DNA of 64,000 bases from SZUA-100 sp965248135 (GCA_965248135.1 CBDFIN010000008.1:62001-126000); one strand, 5' to 3'. Counted from the stretch's first letter, positions 53,051 to 62,874 are shown. Numbers and translations: made by a program. The notes: generated by a model from the sequence alone, not told the origin.

Positions 53051-53708
53051 GTGATCACAGCGGGAAAAGCAGCGATCAATTTTGCATGGAAACGTGGTGA
53101 AATTGCCAGCGTTCCCTAAATCGTCCCAATCAAGAAATCGGATCAAGATCCAAGTAAGCCGCGTGGGCGTCCGCTGGAAATTGAAGAGATTGCTGCCTTG
53201 TTTGAGGCAAGTAAAATTCCCAACTTCCATATGTTCCTGATATTCATGATCGCTACCGCAGGCCGTCCTGATGCCATCAAAGATTTGACATTAGACCGAC
53301 TGGACGTGAAAAATCGTCTGATCATCCTCAACCCTTCTGATCGTCAGCAAACAACGAAGTATCGCCCAACTTTGAGAATGCCGGAAAGCATTGTACCATT
53401 GGTTGAACGACTAAAGTCGGAATATCCGTCAGAAACTTATGTTATTGGCCTTGGTTCGCAAAAGATCAACCATATCAGAACCTCATGGCGCGGGGCGCGG
53501 GCAAGAGCCGGATTGGACAAACAGGTTAATCCCTATTCCATCCGCCATACGATGGCACGATGGCTTAGGAAAGAGGGGGTATCGGGTTGGGAAGTGTCTG
53601 CTCAACTTGGCCACAAACGCAGTGATCTTTCAATCACTGAAATCTATGCACCGTATGATCCGACGTATCTGAATGAGGCGGTGAAAGCAATTGATACATT
53701 GTTCGGCG
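53051..53708 (+). pseudogene. tyrosine recombinase (phage-type integrase), truncated
   Basis: Core-binding end (VITAGKAAINFAWKRGEIASVP), then an in-frame TAA at 53117-53119 in place of a probable Lys codon, then IVPIKKSDQDPSKPRGRPLEIEE and the catalytic domain: TAGRPDAIKDLTLDRLD (Arg), YSIRHTMARWL (H-x-x-R), AQLGHKRSDLSITEIYAPYDP (His and Tyr nucleophile). 5' cut by the istB junction at 53050, 3' cut by ISAs1-B at 53709. Inactive. Confidence 0.85.
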
Positions 53709-54603
53709 CAGGGCAATCGCATTTCAAAAGTTGTTTAGGAGTGAAAGCAGGAAATCATCATTCCAGCCAGCGCGTTTGAATTTTACGCGGTTTGATCCCT
53801 TGTCCTGATTTGCCTTTATGATGTTTAGTGCGATACGTCTGAGGGCTGCAAAATTGATCGGTGCGTTGTCTTTGCGAGCGCGATGGAGATCATCATTCAT
53901 AATGACATCAAGCGACCAGTGAAGGCTGTTTTCAATTTGCCAATGCCCCCGAATAATGGTTGCAGCTTCCTGCGCTTGTGGGGGTTTTGACATGAGATAA
54001 ACGCGTTCGCAGCGGCTTGATTTTCCGTTCATTTCACGTGTTGAAGTGACATGGACGAAGGTCTTGAGGCTTGGCCATTTGTGTGTGTCGTCAAGATATT
54101 GCGTAGTGCTGTAGACATGGTAACATCGCTCTTCAATGCGGCCATGGTTGGCGTCAGTTGAGATATATTCGTCAATATAATCAGTCTCTTGATCATCAAT
54201 GAAGGCCCGCACATCCGCCTGCATATCGCCCTGATTGCCCTTCAGTTGCACACAGTAATCGCCGCCTTCACGCACGATCAACTCACAGGTCTCGCGTTGG
54301 CAATGCAGCGCGTCAGCAGTGATCGTCATGCCCTTGATGTCGAGCATTTTGATCAACTCACGTAGGGCCAAAATCTCGCCACCACCCTTGGCACTTTCGA
54401 TAATACCGAGGCTCAAACGAGCCCCATGCGCAAAGGCGGTCACCACGTTCAGGCCGGATTGATTGGCGGCCCTGTCAAAGGTGCGACGCATCTCTTTGCC
54501 GTCAATGGCGATGGCGGGTTGGGCATCGCGTGCCTGGGCAAAATCAGCACGGAACTTCTCAAACAGGCGTTGAAAGCTTGCGGGCTTAAGCAACCGAAAC
54601 AGC
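53709..54603 (-). mobile_element. ISAs1-B element, copy 2 (5'-truncated)
   Basis: Begins with the same end as copy 1 (CAGGGCAATCGCATTTC) and is colinear with it up to 54602, where the IS21 element starts. The N-terminal ~90 codons and the other terminal repeat are missing. Confidence 0.9.
53724..54602 (-). pseudogene. ISAs1-B transposase, 5'-truncated (copy 2)
   Basis: Frame intact from LLKPASFQRLFEKFRADFAQARD to the natural C-terminus WNDDFLLSLLNNF, including the stretch YIDEYISTDANHGRI that is frameshifted in copy 1. The catalytic region IAIDGKEMRRTFD, ADALHCQRET and GHWQIENSLHW is present, but the N-terminal domain has been removed by IS21. Confidence 0.88.
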
Positions 54604-54793
54604 TGCGCATTCCGGGGTGATCCGGCACCCTATTCCGATTTTATCCGGCACCCCATTCCAATAACATCCGGCAGGTGATTCCGGGGTATCCGGCCCCCCT
54701 GTTTGGGCTTTGATTTTGCTGCTCTTGAGCACCGGCGAAGCGGGTTAATCTTGCGTTTTTTTAACGTGAGGAACCCCCATAAAGAGACTGGCA

Positions 54794-54910
54794 ATGCGCA
54801 AGATCAAAGAAGTAATAAGACTGGGAGCACAAGGGTTATCGCCACGCAGGATTGGCGAGAGTCTTGGCATTGGCCGCACCACGGTGCAGGAATGTCATGG
54901 CAGGGCCAGG
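54794..54910 (+). pseudogene. istA: IS21 istA, 5' part
   Basis: First 39 codons of IstA (MRKIKEVIRLGAQGLSPRRI, GESLGIGRTTVQE: a helix-turn-helix). Interrupted at 54910 by ISAs1-A copy 3; resumes in frame at 57048. Confidence 0.88.
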
Positions 54911-55842
54911 CAAGGCTGTTCAACGCTAATTACTTGTATTGGTAATCGAGCACTCTGGTGAAGTCGAGGGCGTTGCGCCATAGGGCGTCTGCGATGTTTT
55001 GTTCGCCGTTGGCACGCAGGATATTAAGTGCGAAACTGCGTGTTCTGGCGAAGATGCCAGGGTTGGTGCGAATGCGGCTGGCGTCCTCCAGCATCGTAAC
55101 ATCGCGGACATAATGATTTCTGTTCTCGATACTCCAGTGGCTGCGAATGGCTTGCGCCACTTTCTTCGCGCTGACGGGTGCGGAGCAGACGTAAAAGCAG
55201 GTCTCCTCGCGACAGTTCCACATCCCGGTTTTGGCGCTGCGGAGAAATGTCACTCTCGTCACACGGATGATACGCACGATGAGCCCGTTCCAGCCGGTTT
55301 GTTTAAGCGCCTGAGCGGCATCGAAAACCTCGACAATGCGGGTCTCGACGCGCATGCGCTTGCCTCTGTCGATGGTTTCATGACGAGCCAGCGGCAGTTC
55401 TCTTTCGCCGACAGCCTCGATTATTCGCAGCAGACCGGGCTGATTTTCCTTAAGTTGAACAATGAGATGGCTTTTCGCCTCCCGGGCCGCCCGGAAAGTT
55501 TTTTTGACAGTGCATGGCGTCCATCGTAAACAGCCGGCCGGTAAGCGCCAGCGCTTTGATCATCGCTTGCGCGGCGGGGATTTCGTTGCTCTTCTCGTCC
55601 ACCTCCAGGTGTCCCAGGATCAGCGCGTCATCGACCGCAAAAGCGCTTAGAACATGGGCCGCCTTGCGGTCGTTAAAGGCATCGAAACTGTGCCGCAGCG
55701 TCTTGCCGTCAATCGCCACGACCGGCATCGCTTCCACGTCTTCACCCCGTTCGCTACCGCACAATTGCGCAGCATGCTGGCGGAAAACCAGCTCCACCTT
55801 GCCACCATCAAGCCCGTGCAGGATGGTTCGCACGGCACTATA

Positions 55843-56724
55843 TAGCCAAGCGACACTGTTTTGATTCAAATATTGAAGTCCTTGAACAGTGTTTCGATAT
55901 CGCATTTGTGTTTTCGTCTGATGGCCTTTGCCTGTGCCCATTTATGCTCGATCGGGTTGAGGTCTGGAGAATATGGCGGTAGATATTCGAGTGTGTGTCC
56001 GGCATCCTTGATAGCCTCCTTCATGTCCTGGCGCTTGTGAAAACTTGCATTGTCCATAACAACAACAGCACCGGGAGGCAGCTTTGGAATGAGATCGCCT
56101 GTCAGCCAGCCATGGAAGACATCGCTGTCGATATTGCATGGAAACAGGCAGGTTGTCAGCAAGGTGCCGCCCAACAACGCCCCGATGACGTTTGTCCTTC
56201 CCCGCGCATGCCAGTCATGAACGCCAAAACAGCGCAGGCCCTTGGCCGCATAGCCATGGGTGCGGGGCATATCATGGGCAAAGCCTGATTCATCAATATA
56301 GACGATGGGCTTGCCGGTTTTTTCATGCCCGCTAATCGTTTCCTGGAAGGCTGTACGCCTGGTCGCGTCCGCCTTCGGATGGCGAAACGCTTTTTTTATA
56401 TGTCACCCCCAACTTGCGCAACGCCTGCCAGATTGCCTTAGGTGAAACATCAAAACGCACCGCACGTTCATACTGATAGGCATCGGGAAATTCCGCCACA
56501 TCGCGGGCCAGTGCAGCCATGTCAATCTTGCGCATGCGGGGCTTGGATTGATCCGGCTCAAGCCGATTGGCCCAGCGAACAACCGAGGCAACCCCAACGC
56601 TAAACCGAAGTGCCGTTTGTTTAAATGTCAGCCCTTCCTTGTCTCGAACCTTAAGAACATGTTTGCGGAATTTAACAGGATAAGTCATGCACAAAACTAT
56701 AATCAAAATTATGTCGCTTGGCTA
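55843..56724 (-). mobile_element. IS630-family element
   Basis: 882 bp with terminal repeats TAGCCAAGCGACA and its complement, flanked by duplicated TA (55841-55842 and 56725-56726), the target of this family. Confidence 0.95.
55866..56688 (-). CDS. IS630-family transposase (two frames joined by -1 shift)
   Basis: First frame from ATG 56688: MTYPVKFRKHVLKVRDKEG with helix-turn-helix to LGVTYKK. At A7 followed by GCG (near 56395) the protein continues in the -1 frame: AFRHPKADATRRTAF, KPIVYIDESGF (Asp), AVVVMDNASFHKR (Asp), YSPDLNPIEHKWAQAK (Glu). The A-tract is the usual programmed frameshift type of this family, so the gene is probably functional. Confidence 0.82.
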
Positions 56725-57047
56725 TAAGCCGGCGCGCGCTCCCAGCCGAAGCCGAATGCCCCATTGAGGTGCTCGCGATGAGCCTCGATGAAGCGATGGA
56801 CCTTGCGATAGGACGTCGCCCCGGACAAAATCGCCAGGATCGTCGCCAGCATCACCGGACCAAGCTGCCATTTCTTGCCCTGCGCCCGGCGTGGGTCAGG
56901 GATCGTCGATAAAAGTTCCAGGAATTTCAATGTCATGAGTGCATCCTCCGAATCAAGTGCACTCCTATAGATTCAGACAAATACCGCTTTGGGAATACCA
57001 CAGACAACCATCAAGTATTTAGCGTTGAACAGCCCTGCAGGGCCAGG

Positions 57048-58445
57048 GCAGCTGGTTTGATTTGGCCGTTGCCCGAGGAACTCAGCGATGCTGATCTTGA
57101 GCAACGTCTTTATCCGCGTGCGACTGGCGCTATACGCGGGTCGTTTCCTCGGCCTGACTGGGCGTATGTTCACCGCGAAGGGAAGCGCAAGGGGGTGACG
57201 CTTTCATTGCTCTGGGAAGAGTATCGCTCGGTGCATCCAGATGGCTATGGCTACAGTCGGTATTGCGAACTTTACCGGCGCTGGGAGGGACGTTTATCGC
57301 CGGTGATGCGACAACATCATGTGGCCGGCGAACGGTTGTTTGTGGATTATTCTGGCAGCACACTGGATGTGATCTGCCCCAAAACCGGGGAGATAAAGTC
57401 AGCCCAAGTTTTTGTCGCCACATTGGGCGCATCCAATTACACCTATGTTGAGGCAACCTGGACCCAGGGCCTGCCTGACTGGATTGCCTCCCATGTGCGC
57501 GCATTCAGTTTTTTTGGCGGTGTGTCTTGCCAGGTGGTTTCAGATAATCTGAAGTCTGGAGTGACCAAGGCATGCTTTTATGAACCCACTGTTAATCGCA
57601 CCTATGGGGATATGGCGGCACATTACGATACCGCCATTGTTCCAGCCCGTCCCTATAAGCCGAAAGACAAAGCTAAAGTCGAAGGCGCGGTTCTGATCGC
57701 ACAGCGTTGGATCATAGCGCGATTGCGCAATCAGCGCTTTTTTACTCTTGATGATTTGAACGCGGCCATTCAAATTTTGCTGGAACGGTTCAATGCTAAA
57801 GTCACCCGGCATCTGGGAACCAGTCGTCGAGATTTATTTGAGCAACTGGATCAACCGGCCCTGAAGCCGTTACCTGTCGAACCCTATACTTATGCCGAAT
57901 GGAAACAGTGCAGCGTGGCGCTGGATTATCACATTGATGTGGAACGTCATTATTACTCGGTGCCCCATCAGTTGTTGCGCCAAAAGGTCTGGGTGCGCAT
58001 TACAGCGCGCACGATTGAGGTTTTTCATAAAGGCAAGCGGGTCGCGGCCCACGCCCGGATATCCTCCAATTACCAGCACACAACAGTGCGCGAGCATATG
58101 CCATCACACCATCGCAAATACGCAGACTGGACACCGGAGAAGCTGAGGCGGCAAGCGAGCCAGATCGGCCCCAATGCCGGAATACTGGTAGAAGTTATCA
58201 TGCGTGAGAGGCGACACCCTGAACAGGGCTTTCGAGCCTGTCTTGGTATTGTGCGTTTAGCTAAAGTGCATGGTAGCGGGAGGCTGGATGCAGCCTGCGA
58301 AAGGGCACTGGAGATCAATGCCCGCTCTTATGCTTCTGTCAAATCCATTCTGAACAATAACCTTGAACGCAGGCGCCGAGAACGTGCCACGGACGGTCCT
58401 GCGATCACTCATCCCAATATCCGCGGCGCAAAATACTTCCATTGA
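57048..58445 (+). pseudogene. istA: IS21 istA, main part
   Basis: Continuation of IstA in frame with the 5' part: LPEELSDADLEQRLYPR, VDYSGSTLDVICPKTGEI (first Asp), VVSDNLKSGVTKACFYEP (second Asp), PYKPKDKAKVEGAVLIAQRW (Glu). Precise removal of ISAs1-A would restore a ~505-codon gene. Without its own start this part is not expressed as full IstA. Confidence 0.9.
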
Positions 58446-58458
58446 AGAGGAAACAATA

Positions 58459-59229
58459 ATGTTGACACACCCAACCCTTGACCAGCTTAAGAGCCTGAAG
58501 CTTGACGGCATGTGCGAAGCTTTTACCGAACTGGAAACACAGGACGGCACGGCTACTTTAAGCCACCCTGAATGGCTGGCGCTTTTGATTGACCGTGAGG
58601 TCGCCAGCCGGGCCACCAAACGCTTTCAGACCCGCATGCGCGTGGCAAAACTGCGCCATGCGCAAGCTGTCATTGAGGATGTGGATTACCGCACCCGGCG
58701 CAATCTCGATAAAGCTCTTTTCCAACAACTGCTGACCGGGAAGTGGACCCGCGACCGGCGCAACCTGATGATCACCGGACCCTGCGGGGTGGGTAAAACA
58801 TGGCTTGCTTGCGCACTGGCGCAAAAGGCTTGCCGGGATAATGTCACCGTTCTCTATAAACGCCTGCCGCGCCTGTTTGACGAACTGGAACTGGCCCACG
58901 GCGATGGACGCTTCCGGCGATTGTTCAGAAGTCTGACAAGAGTCGATCTTCTCATTCTTGATGACTGGGGACCCGACCGCCTGAATGCCAGCCAACGCCG
59001 TGATCTCATGGAAATTGTCGAAGACCGTTATGGCGCAGGTTCAACCCTCATCACCAGTCAGCTTCCAATGGATACCTGGCATGAGGTCATCGCAGAGCCA
59101 ACATTCGCAGATGCTATCCTGGATCGCCTCGTTCACAACGCCTACAGGCTTAATCTTGATGGCCCGTCCATGCGAAAAATGAAAGGAAAAGAAGAAATCA
59201 AAACTGTTGACGAAACAATCATCAACTGA
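58459..59229 (+). CDS. istB: IS21 helper ATPase IstB
   Basis: 256-residue IstB: PTLDQLKSLKLDGMCEAFTE, FQTRMRVAKLRHAQAVIEDVDY, Walker A GPCGVGKTWLACALA, Walker B LLILDDWGPDRL, ITSQLPMDTWHEVI and DRLVHNAYRLNLDG. The ATG at 58459 follows GAGGAAAC, a good ribosome binding site. The frame is intact although its partner istA is interrupted. Confidence 0.93.
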   Translation: MLTHPTLDQLKSLKLDGMCEAFTELETQDGTATLSHPEWLALLIDREVASRATKRFQTRMRVAKLRHAQAVIEDVDYRTRRNLDKALFQQLLTGKWTRDRRNLMITGPCGVGKTWLACALAQKACRDNVTVLYKRLPRLFDELELAHGDGRFRRLFRSLTRVDLLILDDWGPDRLNASQRRDLMEIVEDRYGAGSTLITSQLPMDTWHEVIAEPTFADAILDRLVHNAYRLNLDGPSMRKMKGKEEIKTVDETIIN

Positions 59230-59335
59230 CACAAAAATAAACGCTCACCAGCGGCAAACCCAAAGGGGGCCGGATACCCCGGAATCAGGTGCCGGATGTT
59301 GTTGGAATGAGGTGCCGGATATTCCGGAATACGCA

Positions 59336-59870
59336 GTAAGCAAAGCACCAATACATAATTCTATTCATAATATTCTCAATTTATCAAATACTTATAGATA
59401 TTTTTTGGTAGCACAGAATAGGTCCAGGCCTCGATTTAGAAGCCGAAACAGAGCTAGGCCACGAAACATACGCCCACAATCAAGAGTCTCCCGCAAGGCT
59501 GTTCAAGCTCGAAGGTCTGAGGTGCGTGGTGCCCGGTTAAATAAAGGGCGCAATGCATTTATGAAAACCAGAATCGGGCGAAGAGCAGCCTTGCGATTGG
59601 GGGTTAGAGGCTCATCCAGCTTTAAAAAAATCTTTATGCCCAGAGCCAAGCCTCGGCGTTATACAACCACCGCCAAGTTAAAAAGAAAAATTCTTGTCGG
59701 AAAATTTACAATAAAGGGCACCTCTAATAATCCCGCATTTCCCTTTTAACATGGCCGGTTAACCGGTTTTCGCCGCCAGCCAGCATTTCCGCGGCTAATA
59801 TTTGCCCGGATATCCGCGTTTTCAGGGTGTTGTTCGGGAGTTTACGCGCACTTCTCCCCCGAAAGCCGGG
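59336..59870. other. spacer between IS21 and the IS5 remnant
   Basis: AT-rich at the left (59340-59410), then a plus-strand frame coding an Arg/Lys-rich tail; from ATG 59562 it would give 62 residues (MKTRIGRRAALRLGVRGSSS...), not recognised. The larger frame runs back into the IS21 end, so it is not a native gene. Nothing else supported. Confidence 0.35.
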
Positions 59871-60073
59871 TCAGCCGGGGGCTGCCGCACCGGTTTCAAG
59901 CTGTATGAACCGCTTCATGTTGTAAACGAGGTTCAGCATGCCGGTCTTCGTTTTGGCCCGCGCCATGCCGACAGTGCGGATGAGCTTGCCGCCCATGGAT
60001 CGCTGCTGAAAGCCGAAGATGTGTTCGACCCGCACCTTCGAGCGGGTCTTGTTGGCCTTCATCTGCCTTGCAG
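59871..60073 (-). pseudogene. IS5-family transposase, 3' fragment
   Basis: C-terminus of an IS5-type transposase (RSKVRVEHIFGFQQRSMGGKLIRTVGMARAKTKTGMLNLVYNMKRF). It is cut at 60073 by IS1380 copy 2. Confidence 0.82.
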
Positions 60074-60077
60074 TTAG

Positions 60078-61671
60078 CCCGAATTATTCACCAGGCCTTT
60101 CAGGTTTCATCCGGGCGTGAAGGATTAACCGGGCTAACGGCGGGAGTTTGATTGGAACATTTAATACGCGTTTGGGGTTGTTGTTGGGGGGTAATCATCG
60201 GCTCATGCCGCGTTGATTACGGGCTCTGGGCGTTGATGCGTCCCATCAACAAGACGAGCAATTGACGGTGCGGGCAAGCCGTTGGCAGGGCAATTTTAAT
60301 CCTCGATTTCAACTGTTCAACCCGCACCGCGATTTTCAGGAATGTGCGCCGGATGGTCTCGAAGGTGGCGGTTCTAAACCGCGAACGTTTTGGGGCTGCC
60401 CCGCGCAATAATAATAACAGCCAGTAAGCACCAGTATGCAGAAACAGCCGGAACTGGTTGGCTTCCCAGCGGTGGCAGGAGGTTCTGTTGGTGTAGAGTT
60501 TGTGCTCCTTGATCAGGTTTTCCATTCTGCCGCGTGCGCAGTAGATTTTCTCATAAAGATGCTTGGCCCGCCCTGGCAGATTGGTGACGATGAAGCGGGT
60601 ATCGCTGCCCAATTCGGTTGCCTCAACACGGGCGATGACCTTACGCTCCTTTGACCAGCTTTTGGCACCGTAACGAATTTGGAAGAAACGACGCACCTTG
60701 TCTTTGCCGCTCAATGCCCGACGAACAGCAACATCCTCACTCCATGGATGGGAGAGCGTCTTTAGCCTGTTGTTGCCCGGCAGGCCGAAGATGTAGAAAC
60801 AACCGTGTTGCTCCAGAAGATCCATGACCTCTGGTGTTCCGTAGTGCCCGTCACCGCGCACGGTAATGACAGTGCGGGGCCAGTTGTGCCGGATACGGCG
60901 AATGACATGGCGTAAAATCCGGGCTGCTTCCTCGCCCGAAGGCCGTTTGCCGGGCCGCAATAAAAAGCAAACCGGCTTGCCCGATGCAGCATCATAAATA
61001 TGAATAGGCTGAAAGCAGTATCCTTGCGCATGGGTGTTGAACAGGCAAAGCTGCTGATCGCCATATGTGCGGTCCGTGGTATCATCAATATCCAGAACAA
61101 TATGACCAGGCACGGCGCTAAAACTGTCGCAGAACAGGTCAATCAGGGCCAACCCCATGCGGCCAAGCTCCCGCCAGGACGGCGTGTTTTCCAGCCGCGA
61201 CAAGGTTGGCTGGGATGCTAACGCGCATCCACTTTCCGGCAGTCGCTCGCAGGCAATCTTCAGTGCCGGATCATGGCGCAACTCATCAAGGTCATCACAG
61301 TCTTCATAGCCGCAAGCTATTGCAAACATGCGGGTGCGGATCATGGTGGTCTGGGAATGGATGGTGCGCCCCGCATCGCGCTCGTCATGCAAGCAGGAAG
61401 CAATCATACCGGCAAAGTTCAGCTTTCGCTCGATCTCGCGCAGTATCAACACACCGCCATCAGATGACAAAGCGCCACCATCAAACCGGGCAGATATTTC
61501 GTGCCGCCCTAAAGGTGACAAACCGGGGAGAAACAGGTTATCTTCTTGCATGGCGGGCCGGATTTTCTGCTGAGGGTGAATGATTTTGTTCAAACACCGA
61601 AATCATACGCTATTTCAACAGCTTGATCCATGCCCACCAGCTATATTAGGCGCCCTGATGAATAATCCGGG
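60078..61671 (-). mobile_element. IS1380-family element, copy 2
   Basis: 1594 bp, ends CCCGAATTATTCACC (60078) and the complement of CCCGGATTATTCATCA (61671). Flanks TTAG (60074-60077) and CTAG (61672-61675) form a 4-bp duplication with one mismatch. This copy is uninterrupted. Confidence 0.93.
60217..61551 (-). CDS. IS1380-family transposase (copy 2)
   Basis: 444 residues, nearly identical to copy 1, with a few differences near the end (TACPHRQLLVLLMGRINAQ versus SAYPHRPMLILLMKRINAQ). Frame intact; start ATG at 61551. Confidence 0.93.
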   Translation of the reverse strand: MQEDNLFLPGLSPLGRHEISARFDGGALSSDGGVLILREIERKLNFAGMIASCLHDERDAGRTIHSQTTMIRTRMFAIACGYEDCDDLDELRHDPALKIACERLPESGCALASQPTLSRLENTPSWRELGRMGLALIDLFCDSFSAVPGHIVLDIDDTTDRTYGDQQLCLFNTHAQGYCFQPIHIYDAASGKPVCFLLRPGKRPSGEEAARILRHVIRRIRHNWPRTVITVRGDGHYGTPEVMDLLEQHGCFYIFGLPGNNRLKTLSHPWSEDVAVRRALSGKDKVRRFFQIRYGAKSWSKERKVIARVEATELGSDTRFIVTNLPGRAKHLYEKIYCARGRMENLIKEHKLYTNRTSCHRWEANQFRLFLHTGAYWLLLLLRGAAPKRSRFRTATFETIRRTFLKIAVRVEQLKSRIKIALPTACPHRQLLVLLMGRINAQSP

Positions 61672-61677
61672 CTAGAA

Positions 61678-61872
61678 TTGACACTGGCAATTGTCAGAAC
61701 CACCGTTGCTATTGCGACCTTCATACTCACTATCCTTTCCTTTAGTATAGAAGCCAAACATACTCAACAGACAAGTGACAGCATGAAGTTTTCCGTCAGC
61801 CAGACACCGTTGTCAAAGGAAGCTATATCGAAAAAAGGTGCTAGTTCAAAAGTAAACACTCTGAGGAATTGA
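61678..61872 (+). CDS. possible small exported protein
   Basis: 64 codons from a TTG six bases after the IS1380 end. A hydrophobic N-terminus (VAIATFILTILSFSIEA) resembles a signal peptide or membrane anchor, followed by a Ser/Thr/Lys-rich tail. Its true start may have been lost through the IS insertion. It precedes the kinase gene by 2 bases and could be the 3' end of a larger upstream gene. Confidence 0.35.
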   Translation: MTLAIVRTTVAIATFILTILSFSIEAKHTQQTSDSMKFSVSQTPLSKEAISKKGASSKVNTLRN

Positions 61873-61874
61873 AA

Positions 61875-62723
61875 ATGGGCAAGAAGCCAACGGTTGATGA
61901 CGATGAAGTGCAAAAGCTCCGCAAAATGGTTTCACAGTTGTTAGCCCAAAATGCAGAAATGGCAAAAAATATACAAGAACGCCGATACTTCGCTGAGTAC
62001 TTTTCTCAGATGAGACACGCCACAGTACATCACTTCTCGGCGTCGAGTTTGAGTTTAAGAAATTTGGCGAAATTGATCGAAAGAGGGAAAAAAGATGAAA
62101 GCTATTGGGCTAAACTTCGTACCGATCCGGTGATGGCTGAATCTGTAGAGCGTAGCCTGTATTCATTGGGTCAAGCTGAGATAGCTCTTGAAAACGGTAG
62201 GCGGGTAATGGGTGAATTTGATCCAGCTTGGTTGAATTTAGGCTCGTTCGATATTTTTCGAACCATGAATCAAATAACGAAATTGTTTGACCACAAACTG
62301 AAGAATAAAGGCATAATTCTAAAGTCAAAAGTTGTAGGACAAAGCCCGCCCCAAATTTTGGCTGATGCAAAAATGATGCATGTCGTTTTGATCAACTTGA
62401 TTGATAACGCGATAAAATATTCTAAAATTCGAGGCGAAGTATTATGGGTAATAACGTTCTGTGATGAACATTATCGATTTTCGATTTCAAACACACTCCA
62501 TCACGATGTTTCATTTGATGAAAACGAAAAACATAGAAATTCCGGTGGAACCGGGATGGGGTTGTTGGTTGTTAAGAAGATTCTGGATGCTCATTCTCCT
62601 GACGCGAAATTTTCTCAGTCTCACACAGAACAACAAAGCAGCCAAGAAAAAAGTAGATTTGAGTGCTATTTTGAACTCCCGTACAACTGTTCTTCTATTC
62701 AAAGTTCGAACAGCGGCAATTGA
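61875..62723 (+). CDS. orphan soluble histidine kinase-like protein
   Basis: 282 residues with a short coiled coil (EVQKLRKMVSQLLAQNAEMAKNIQE), a His-rich segment (MRHATVHHFSASSLSLRNLAKLI) at the place of a dimerisation/phosphoacceptor helix, and an HATPase_c domain with N box LINLIDNAIKYS and G box GGTGMGLLVVKKILDAH. No TM helix, sensory domain or response regulator is adjacent. ATG at 61875 follows GAGGA at suitable spacing. Confidence 0.78.
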   Translation: MGKKPTVDDDEVQKLRKMVSQLLAQNAEMAKNIQERRYFAEYFSQMRHATVHHFSASSLSLRNLAKLIERGKKDESYWAKLRTDPVMAESVERSLYSLGQAEIALENGRRVMGEFDPAWLNLGSFDIFRTMNQITKLFDHKLKNKGIILKSKVVGQSPPQILADAKMMHVVLINLIDNAIKYSKIRGEVLWVITFCDEHYRFSISNTLHHDVSFDENEKHRNSGGTGMGLLVVKKILDAHSPDAKFSQSHTEQQSSQEKSRFECYFELPYNCSSIQSSNSGN

Positions 62724-62874
62724 ACGGCTACACAATCGTTCCCACAAAATCCTGACCAACAAGTTGGCAAACCGTAGTATCGGGTTTCTTTGAACTTTCA
62801 TATTTTGCGTGTGAGTTGCGTGTGAAAATCGGCATAATCATGAAGCCTAAAGCATCTTAAGCCATTGAAATCAT

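Larger units (their letters stand above)
54930..56936 (-). pseudogene. ISAs1-A transposase, split by IS630 and frame-broken (copy 3)
   Basis: N-terminal 73 codons at 56936-56725, then IS630, then continuation from 55842 (SAVRTILHGLDGG). At the homopolymer near 55503 this copy has TGTC-A7, giving no stop but a frame that runs out as QKNFPGGPGGEKPSHCST. The C-terminal catalytic part (55355-54930) is in a different frame. Confidence 0.85.
54911..57037 (-). mobile_element. ISAs1-A element, copy 3 (carries nested IS630)
   Basis: Ends CAAGGCTGTTCAACGCTAA (one mismatch to the other copies) and the complement of CAGGGCTGTTCAACGCTAA. Perfect 10-bp target duplication CAGGGCCAGG at 54901-54910 and 57038-57047. 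Length without IS630 and its TA duplication is 1243 bp, one base less than the other copies, explained by A7 in place of A8 in the transposase gene. Confidence 0.95.
54604..59335 (+). mobile_element. IS21-family element with nested ISAs1-A and IS630
   Basis: Ends TGCGCATTCCGG (54604) and the complement of TGCGTATTCCGG (59335). Several internal copies of an ATCCGGCACCY-ATTCC repeat follow both ends (54618-54690 and 59260-59325), the multiple transposase sites typical of IS21. Without the ISAs1-A insertion the element is 2595 bp. No target duplication is seen, so one flank has been lost. Confidence 0.9.

Noticed and set aside
59207..59749. 180-codon Arg-rich frame
   Set aside because: The first third reads through the IS21 end and the rest has no recognisable domain; not supported as a native gene.
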